The notes under the pieces were generated by a model. The model saw only the letters and a program-made list of their open reading frames with translations, searched no databases and was not told the origin of the DNA. Below are positions 1 through 4,221 of a stretch of DNA of 5,569 bases, in pieces (the first letter of the stretch is position 1; each line of letters starts with the position of its first letter). Source of the stretch: Acidobacteriaceae bacterium (GTDB lineage Bacteria; Acidobacteriota; Terriglobia; Bryobacterales; Bryobacteraceae); assembly GCA_019246575.1 (NCBI GenBank), contig JAFAQG010000759.1, positions 1-5,569 on the forward strand, in the 5' to 3' direction. Both the position numbers and the translations under genes were made by a program.

Positions 1-866
1 AAATACGCTTTAGCGGCCATCTGCGGATCCAGCTGCGCCGCCTTCGTCAGCGCGTCCGTCGCCTCGGGAATCTTTTTCTCGGCGCCATAAATATTTCCGA
101 GCTGGTTGTACACGCCGGCATCGTCCGCCTTAATGGCAAGCGATTTCTTATACGCGTCAATCGCCTGGTCGAAGCTCTTCGTTTTGTCGTCGCCTGTCTG
201 AACCATGCCCATTTCGTAATACGCCTGGCCCAAACTGTCCCATACCGCAACCTGATTCGCGTCTAGCTGCCCCGCATTATTCAATGACGTAATCGCAGCC
301 TGGTAATCCGTCACTTTCTGTGCGTTATCCGTATCGGCTTCGGCCTTTTTCAACGCGTCCTGGCCTGCATTGTAGGCGTCGTTCAAAGCTTTGTTTTTCT
401 TCATCTGCTCCGACCGCTGCTTGGCTGCCTCCTCGAACTGCGCTTTCTGCTCCTTGCTCATCCCACGTTCCTGCTCTTGACTGAGCTGACCGGTTTGCGC
501 TGCCTGTGCCGCCTGCGCCTGCGCAGCCTGAGTCTTTTGCAGATCGAAATCGACCGGCGGGGCATCCTCGCCGTACTGCGATTTCACCCCCGTCACTTTG
601 TCCATCACTTTGCCCTCAACCGTGCAGGAAATGTCGTACGTTCCCTTAGGCAATCCCGTGTAGAGCCAATGGCCCTTCTTGTCTGTTTTCACCTGGTAAT
701 GGCCTTTGATATCTGTCCGGTCCAGCACAATAACCGCGCCCTTCACCGGTTGGCCGTCGACACCCTTTACGTTCCCTTGCATGGTTGTGGTCTGACCCCA
801 GGCAGTGCAGACCGCGAATACAGCAGCAGTGGCTAACAAAAGCGAACAGCGCAAGTGGGCGAGCAT
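1..866 (-). CDS. Exported carboxypeptidase regulatory-like / TPR protein (C-terminus cut by window edge)
   Basis: This leftward gene starts at ATG 866-864 and is still open at the left edge, giving 288 complete codons. Residues 1-24 look like a Sec signal peptide: a hydrophobic stretch LLLATAAVFAV, then AWG before QTTT. Residues 26-109 resemble a carboxypeptidase regulatory-like (beta-sandwich) domain, with GNVKGVDGQPVKGAVIVL, a D-KKG-W turn and GLPKGTYDIS. Residues 110-130 are an Ala/Gln-rich linker, followed by a charged, probably helical stretch (130-180). TPR-type helical pairs follow at about 186-220, 231-248 and 251-284, with typical AWDSLGQAYYEMG-like, FDQAIDAYKKSLAI and VYNQLGNIYG signatures. 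The family suggests a periplasmic or envelope scaffold for protein-protein contacts; no enzymatic residues are visible. The start is supported by a purine-rich ribosome binding site just upstream. It is divergent from the next TPR gene. The specific function is unknown. Confidence 0.88.
   Translation of the reverse strand, partial: MLAHLRCSLLLATAAVFAVCTAWGQTTTMQGNVKGVDGQPVKGAVIVLDRTDIKGHYQVKTDKKGHWLYTGLPKGTYDISCTVEGKVMDKVTGVKSQYGEDAPPVDFDLQKTQAAQAQAAQAAQTGQLSQEQERGMSKEQKAQFEEAAKQRSEQMKKNKALNDAYNAGQDALKKAEADTDNAQKVTDYQAAITSLNNAGQLDANQVAVWDSLGQAYYEMGMVQTGDDKTKSFDQAIDAYKKSLAIKADDAGVYNQLGNIYGAEKKIPEATDALTKAAQLDPQMAAKAY
477..536 (-). repeat. Low-complexity Ala/Gln-coding stretch
   Basis: Within the leftward TPR gene, codons for residues about 111-130 are almost only Ala (GCN) and Gln (CAG/CAA), read on the minus strand as KTQAAQAQAAQAAQTGQLSQ. 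The DNA is a short, imperfect alternation of GCG/GCA/GCT and CAG. It marks the linker between the beta-sandwich domain and the helical TPR part, and could vary in length between strains. Confidence 0.6.
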
Positions 867-870
867 AGTT

Positions 871-885
871 CCCTACCTCTCTCTC
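871..885 (-). promoter_or_regulatory. Ribosome binding site of the leftward TPR gene
   Basis: On the minus strand the bases read GAGAGAGAGGTAGGG and end 4 nt before the ATG at 866. The GAGG/AGG core is a good Shine-Dalgarno match and decides this start. Confidence 0.6.
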
Positions 886-906
886 AGAGTTTCAAACCTA
901 ATCATT

Positions 907-912
907 ACTATA
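907..912 (-). promoter_or_regulatory. Candidate -10 element for the leftward TPR gene
   Basis: The minus strand reads TATAGT, five of six matches to the TATAAT consensus, and would give a leader of roughly 30-35 nt before the ATG at 866. No good -35 hexamer is visible 16-18 bp upstream, so the call rests on the -10 alone. Confidence 0.3.
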
Positions 913-962
913 GACCGGGATCTGGAGCCAGCGTGATCCCCCTGTCAGCGTTTTCCGGCCGA

Positions 963-992
963 TTTGCGCGGCAAAGATAGGCCACTCTGGCC
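963..992. promoter_or_regulatory. Two adjacent 13-bp palindromes in the divergent intergenic region
   Basis: TTTGC-GCG-GCAAA (963-975) and GGCCA-CTC-TGGCC (980-992) each have perfect 5-bp arms and a 3-bp centre. Their centres are 17 bp apart. They lie between the candidate promoters of the two divergent TPR genes, where a shared operator would be expected. The two arm sequences differ, so they are not copies of one site. Operator function is inference only. Confidence 0.25.
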
Positions 993-1055
993 ACCCGATT
1001 ACCTGCAACCCCCTCGACCCCCGGTGCATCCCAACCAGAAGAAGTGTCCAAACGA

Positions 1056-1092
1056 TTCAGGGTGCCGGTCAAACGCGGTAGAATACTAGAAT
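1056..1092 (+). promoter_or_regulatory. Candidate promoter of the rightward TPR gene
   Basis: TAGAAT occurs twice, at 1079-1084 and 1087-1092, separated by AC; each is five of six matches to TATAAT. For the first copy, TTCAGG at 1056-1061 lies 17 bp upstream as a weak -35 (three of six). Transcription from it would give a leader of about 25 nt to the GTG at 1117. Confidence 0.35.
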
Positions 1093-1103
1093 CGGCGTAA
1101 GCC

Positions 1104-1110
1104 AAAGGGG
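1104..1110 (+). promoter_or_regulatory. Ribosome binding site deciding the GTG start
   Basis: AAAGGGG ends 6 nt before GTG 1117. An in-frame TAG at 1087-1089 prevents a start much further upstream, and no in-frame ATG lies between, so the GTG is the best-supported start. Confidence 0.5.
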
Positions 1111-1116
1111 TTTATT

Positions 1117-1986
1117 GTGTCGCGAGTTTCTGCTTCACTCGCAGTAACGGCAGTTTTGCTGGCCAGCTCTCTGCGGCTGCCTGCGGAGTCGTCGCTGGCC
1201 AAAGCAGAACAACTGTACCAGCGCACCGAATACGAGGCTTCGCTTGCCCTGCTGGACAAACATGCAAGCGACGCTGCTACTTCGTTTTTAATCGGTCGCA
1301 ACTATTTCATGATCGGTGATTTCAAGAAGTCTACCGATTATCTCCAAAGAGCGACCGAAGCAAACCCCAAAAGCGGCGAATACATGGATTGGCTTGGGCG
1401 GGCATATGGCAAACGCGCGGAAACCTCCAGCAACCCCTTCACCGCGCCTGCCCTGGCCACCAAAGCGCGGCAGGCGTTTGAAAAATCTGTGCAGCTGGAT
1501 CCAAAAAACGCTGACGCCCTCAGCGATCTCTTCGACTACTATCTCGACGCTCCTGGCTTTTTGGGCGGCGGCTACGACAAGGCGGAAGCGGTCGCCGACA
1601 AAATAGCCGCCATCGACCCACCCGAGGGTTTCTACGAGAGAGCCAAGCTCGCTCAGAAGAGAAAGGAATTCGACAGCGCCGAGGAGCACCTGCGCGAGTT
1701 CGTTCAAGCTACCCCAGGAAAGATCGCCGGATTGCTGGAATATGCTAAGTTCCTCGCCAATCAAGGACGAACGAAAGAAAGTGACGCCCTCCTGGCGCGA
1801 GCGCAACGCATCAAACCGGATGCACCCACGATTTTGTACACCCGGGCTGATCTCCTCATCAGGCAAAAGCGGAATCTGAGCGAAGCGAAGGACCTCCTGC
1901 AGAAATACCTCCGTTCGCCAATTACGGCCGATGATCCTCCCAAGCAGGAAGCGCAACGTCTGCTGAAGCAGATCAGGGGCGCATAG
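1117..1986 (+). CDS. Exported tetratricopeptide-repeat protein
   Basis: This gene encodes a complete 289-residue protein with a GTG start. Residues 1-23 form a likely Sec signal peptide (SRV then ASLAVTAVLLASSLRLPA, cleavage before ESS). The rest is almost all helical TPR-like repeats: about 27-49, 53-84 (FLIGRNYFMIGDFKKSTDYL), 87-130 with an insert near 103-115, 131-168, 172-200 (AKLAQKRKEFDSAEEHL) and 204-265. The segment LDAPGFLGGGYDKA (143-156) has the PG-x(2)-GGG-x(2)-KA pattern that I recall from a family of bacterial exported TPR proteins. No catalytic residues are evident, so a periplasmic protein-binding or assembly role is inferred. The permease gene begins 56 bp downstream on the same strand; the leftward neighbour is also an exported TPR protein. 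The partner and pathway cannot be told from the sequence. Confidence 0.88.
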   Translation: MSRVSASLAVTAVLLASSLRLPAESSLAKAEQLYQRTEYEASLALLDKHASDAATSFLIGRNYFMIGDFKKSTDYLQRATEANPKSGEYMDWLGRAYGKRAETSSNPFTAPALATKARQAFEKSVQLDPKNADALSDLFDYYLDAPGFLGGGYDKAEAVADKIAAIDPPEGFYERAKLAQKRKEFDSAEEHLREFVQATPGKIAGLLEYAKFLANQGRTKESDALLARAQRIKPDAPTILYTRADLLIRQKRNLSEAKDLLQKYLRSPITADDPPKQEAQRLLKQIRGA

Positions 1987-2009
1987 CTGTTCGCCCCCAG
2001 TACGCTCGT

Positions 2010-2042
2010 TATACTTCGATCACGCTTTCCGCGCTTTCCTGA
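2010..2042 (+). promoter_or_regulatory. Candidate -10 and non-Shine-Dalgarno leader of the permease gene
   Basis: TATACT at 2010-2015 matches TATAAT at five of six positions and would give a leader of only about 20 nt. The leader contains CGCTTTCC twice (2023-2030 and 2032-2039, 9-bp period) and is pyrimidine-rich. There is no purine-rich ribosome binding site before ATG 2043. No convincing -35 is present. Confidence 0.3.
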
Positions 2043-3248
2043 ATGAATTTTTCTGAAGCGGTCAGGTTCAGCATGCACGCTCTGCATGCGAACAGGCTGC
2101 GTACGTTCCTCACCGCACTTGGCCTCATCATCGGCAACGCCTCCGTCATCCTTGTCGTCACCATCTCGCTCGCCAGTAAGGATCTCATTCTCGATCAAAT
2201 CCGCGGCATAGGCTCCAACCTCGTGTACGCGAATCTCGAGATGAGCGGTGAAAACGCCGCCAGGGTACAGGCGGACTTCGTAAAGCTCGCCGATGTGCAG
2301 GCGATACGCGACGCTCTCGGCAACACCATCATTGCCGCCTCCGCCGTGATGCAGACCACGGATCAGATTGTCGTCAACGGAAAAGTACGTTCCGTCACTA
2401 TCGACGGAGTCGATGAATACTACTCACGTGTCCGCAACCTTGTCATCCTGAGCGGCCGCGAGTTCGACGAAAGCGATATGACGCTCCGCGAACACGTCGC
2501 CATGCTGACCGACAAACTCGCCGTTCGTGTGTTTGGAAGCCAGGCCGCCTCCCTCGGCCAAACCATCAAACTGAGCCAGCTGCAATTCACCGTCGTGGGT
2601 ACCTTCCGCGAGAAGACCAGCACCTTTGGACAGGGCGAGATCACGGACGAGACAATCCTGATCCCCATCACGGTCATGAAGTATTTCCTGCAATACGAGC
2701 GTATCGATCCCGTCTACATCGAAGTACGAAACGCCATGGACGTGACCTCCGTTACAGATCGGGTCGCACAAATTCTCCAACGTCGCCACCGTCCCGGCGC
2801 TAAGTACAACGTACAGAACTTGTCGGCAATTCTTGAGACCGCCGAATCGATTGCGAACGTGCTCACTATCGTGCTGGTAATTGTTTCGGCAATCGCTCTC
2901 GTCATTTCCGGAATCGGCATCATGAACATCATGCTGGTCACCGTTACCGAGCGTACGCGCGAGATCGGTTTGCGAATGGCCGTTGGCGCATCCCGCCGCG
3001 AGGTCATGCTGCAGTTTCTTATCGAGTCTGTGTTGATCAGTTTGTCCGGAGGTTTGGTCGGTATCATCATCGGGCTTTCGATACCGGTAGGTGTCCGCCT
3101 GATCACAAACCAGATCAAGGTTCCGATCTCGCCCATCTCCATCCTCGTGGCGTTCGCGGTTTCGTTCACTGTCGGAGTCGGGTTCGGACTCCTCCCGGCC
3201 CGCCGCGCCTCCCAGCTCAATCCCACCGAAGCACTGCGCTACGAGTAA
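2043..3248 (+). CDS. MacB/FtsX-type ABC transporter permease (no fused ATPase)
   Basis: This 401-residue inner-membrane protein has the layout of the MacB permease half. There is a short amphipathic N-terminus with ALHANRLRTFLTALG, then TM1 (about 21-44) with the GNASVI variant. A large periplasmic core domain (about 46-268) follows, including LSGREF, TDKLAVRVFG and FTVVGTF signatures. TM2 is at about 271-298, and a cytoplasmic coupling helix TERTREIGLRMAVGAS (302-317) would dock on the ATPase. TM3 (323-351) and TM4 (364-386) precede the typical end PARRASQLNPTEALRYE. The family uses ATP hydrolysis in the cytoplasm to drive mechanotransmission of substrates from the periplasm. It lacks the N-terminal ATPase of full-length MacB (about 650 residues), and no ATPase or membrane-fusion partner lies in the window. 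The start fits the family N-terminus; an internal in-frame ATG at 2073 is an alternative. Substrate unknown. Confidence 0.92.
   Translation: MNFSEAVRFSMHALHANRLRTFLTALGLIIGNASVILVVTISLASKDLILDQIRGIGSNLVYANLEMSGENAARVQADFVKLADVQAIRDALGNTIIAASAVMQTTDQIVVNGKVRSVTIDGVDEYYSRVRNLVILSGREFDESDMTLREHVAMLTDKLAVRVFGSQAASLGQTIKLSQLQFTVVGTFREKTSTFGQGEITDETILIPITVMKYFLQYERIDPVYIEVRNAMDVTSVTDRVAQILQRRHRPGAKYNVQNLSAILETAESIANVLTIVLVIVSAIALVISGIGIMNIMLVTVTERTREIGLRMAVGASRREVMLQFLIESVLISLSGGLVGIIIGLSIPVGVRLITNQIKVPISPISILVAFAVSFTVGVGFGLLPARRASQLNPTEALRYE
2071..2089 (+). other. Perfect 7-bp inverted repeat in the permease 5' coding region
   Basis: GCATGCA (2071-2077), loop CGCTC (2078-2082), TGCATGC (2083-2089). 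In RNA this would be a stable hairpin about 30 nt after the start codon. It encloses the in-frame ATG at 2073, which has AGG 6 nt upstream (2064-2066). No T-run follows, so it is not a terminator; a regulatory role is unproven. Confidence 0.35.
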
Positions 3249-3263
3249 ACTGCTGCCTCTGTG

Positions 3264-3279
3264 TTATCGTTTCCCTGCA
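3264..3279 (+). promoter_or_regulatory. Short leader of the TIM-barrel gene, no Shine-Dalgarno
   Basis: The 31-bp gap after the permease stop ends in TTATCGTTTCCCTGCA directly before ATG 3280. TTATCG/TATCGT is a poor -10 candidate; if used, the transcript would be nearly leaderless. No purine-rich ribosome binding site is visible. Translation after read-through from the permease gene is the alternative. Confidence 0.2.
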
Positions 3280-4122
3280 ATGAGTACACAGGATCAAATT
3301 TCCCGCAGGAAAGTTCTCGGCGCTTTTGCCGCCGCGCCGTTCGTCGTTTCCGCTGCCAACGGAAAACGCGTCCCGATCGGGCTCGAGCTTTATTCAGTCC
3401 GCAACCAGCTCAAAGATAATCTGACAGACACCTTGCAGGCGGTCGCCAAGATGGGTTACGAATGCGTCGAATTCTTCGCACCGTATCACGAGTGGACGCC
3501 AGATTACGCCAAGCAGGTTCGCAAGCAACTCGACGATCTTAAAGTTCGCTGTTACTCGACGCACAACGATCATTCTCAATTCAACCTCGACTCAATTGCG
3601 CATGCCATCGAGCTAAATAAAATCCTTGGGACCCGTTACGTCGTCATGGCGTCGCCCGGCAAGGTGAGCGGGCTCGACGACTGGAAGCACATCGCCGAGG
3701 TTTTGAATCAGGCGAATGAGAAGTTCGCCAGCGTAGGTCTGCACGCCGGTTATCACAACCACGATGCCGAATGGAAGCCGGTCAATGCGCAGATGCCGCT
3801 CGAAATCATCGCCGCCAACACGGATAAAAGCATCGTGCTGCAGCTCGATGTGGGCACTTGTGTCGCAACCGGGAACGATCCCGTCGCCTGGATCGACAAG
3901 AATCCCGGCCGTATCAAGTCGATGCACCTGAAAGATTGGTCGCCGGAAAAGGGCTATCACGTCCTTTTCGGCGAAGGTGTCGCGCCCTGGAAAAAAATCT
4001 TTGCCGCCGCCGAAAGCACCGGTGGCATCGAGTACTACCTGATGGAACAAGAAGGCAGCGAATACCCCGAGCTCGAAACCGCTGACCGCTGCCTCATCGC
4101 CTACCACCACCTTCAGGGCTGA
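3280..4122 (+). CDS. Tat-exported sugar phosphate isomerase/epimerase-like TIM-barrel protein
   Basis: This complete 280-residue protein opens with a twin-arginine signal: SRRKVLG at 8-14, a short hydrophobic stretch to about residue 24, and cleavage near SAANG. It therefore probably acts in the periplasm. The rest matches the xylose-isomerase-like TIM-barrel (AP endonuclease 2) superfamily: GLELYSVR (34-41) as strand 1, MGYECVEFF (58-66) as strand 2, YHNHDAEW (158-165), LQLDVGTC (187-194), SMHLKDW (214-220) and YYLMEQEGSE (252-261). By family pattern D190, H216 and E256 are three divalent-metal ligands; the 26-residue D-to-H spacing is as I recall for D-psicose 3-epimerase. The fourth ligand appears to be His (H159 or H161) instead of the usual Glu. 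The likely chemistry is keto-sugar isomerisation or epimerisation, or a related C-O lyase reaction; the substrate is unknown. Its size is normal for the family. Confidence 0.9.
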   Translation: MSTQDQISRRKVLGAFAAAPFVVSAANGKRVPIGLELYSVRNQLKDNLTDTLQAVAKMGYECVEFFAPYHEWTPDYAKQVRKQLDDLKVRCYSTHNDHSQFNLDSIAHAIELNKILGTRYVVMASPGKVSGLDDWKHIAEVLNQANEKFASVGLHAGYHNHDAEWKPVNAQMPLEIIAANTDKSIVLQLDVGTCVATGNDPVAWIDKNPGRIKSMHLKDWSPEKGYHVLFGEGVAPWKKIFAAAESTGGIEYYLMEQEGSEYPELETADRCLIAYHHLQG

Positions 4123-4197
4123 CTCGCAGTTGCGTCTGAATGCCCGGCTCTAGGACTGACGCCCCGCACGCACCCGCTACCCGCGCGCGCCGGATTG

Positions 4198-4221
4198 TAA
4201 GATCGAGATGCGTCCCGCTGT
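4198..4221 (+). promoter_or_regulatory. Candidate -10 and leader of the cystathionine beta-synthase gene
   Basis: TAAGAT at 4198-4203 is a fair -10 match (four of six). An in-frame TAA at 4198-4200 bounds the coding region, and ATG 4222 is the first in-frame ATG after it. GATCGAG (4201-4207) is too distant to be a good ribosome binding site for ATG 4222. The out-of-frame ATG at 4208 opens an 18-codon reading frame that overlaps the start. The 99-bp gap before this gene shows no recognisable riboswitch. Confidence 0.25.

Noticed and set aside
477..836. 119-codon open frame on the plus strand
   Set aside because: It is antisense to the signal-peptide and beta-sandwich part of the leftward gene and gives an Arg/Leu-rich product with no domain.
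1288..1956. 222-codon open frame on the minus strand
   Set aside because: It lies wholly inside the rightward TPR gene, has no upstream signals, and its composition is that expected of an antisense shadow of GC-rich codons.
1987..2042. Terminator between the TPR and permease genes
   Set aside because: No GC-rich hairpin followed by a T-run is present in this 56-bp gap.
2714..3226. 170-codon open frame on the minus strand
   Set aside because: It is antisense to the permease gene, which has clear family motifs across the same bases; the shadow product has no recognisable motif.
3613..4110. 165-codon open frame on the minus strand
   Set aside because: It is antisense to the TIM-barrel gene, whose metal-site motifs account for this sequence.
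4182..4190. CGCGCGCGC alternating run (Z-DNA-like)
   Set aside because: It is only 9 bp in GC-rich DNA, too short to claim a structural role.
4123..4221. Possible sulfur-related riboswitch (S-adenosylmethionine or S-adenosylhomocysteine type) before the cystathionine beta-synthase gene
   Set aside because: The 99-bp gap shows no paired-stem pattern or conserved core that I can match to these classes. A covariance-model search would settle it.
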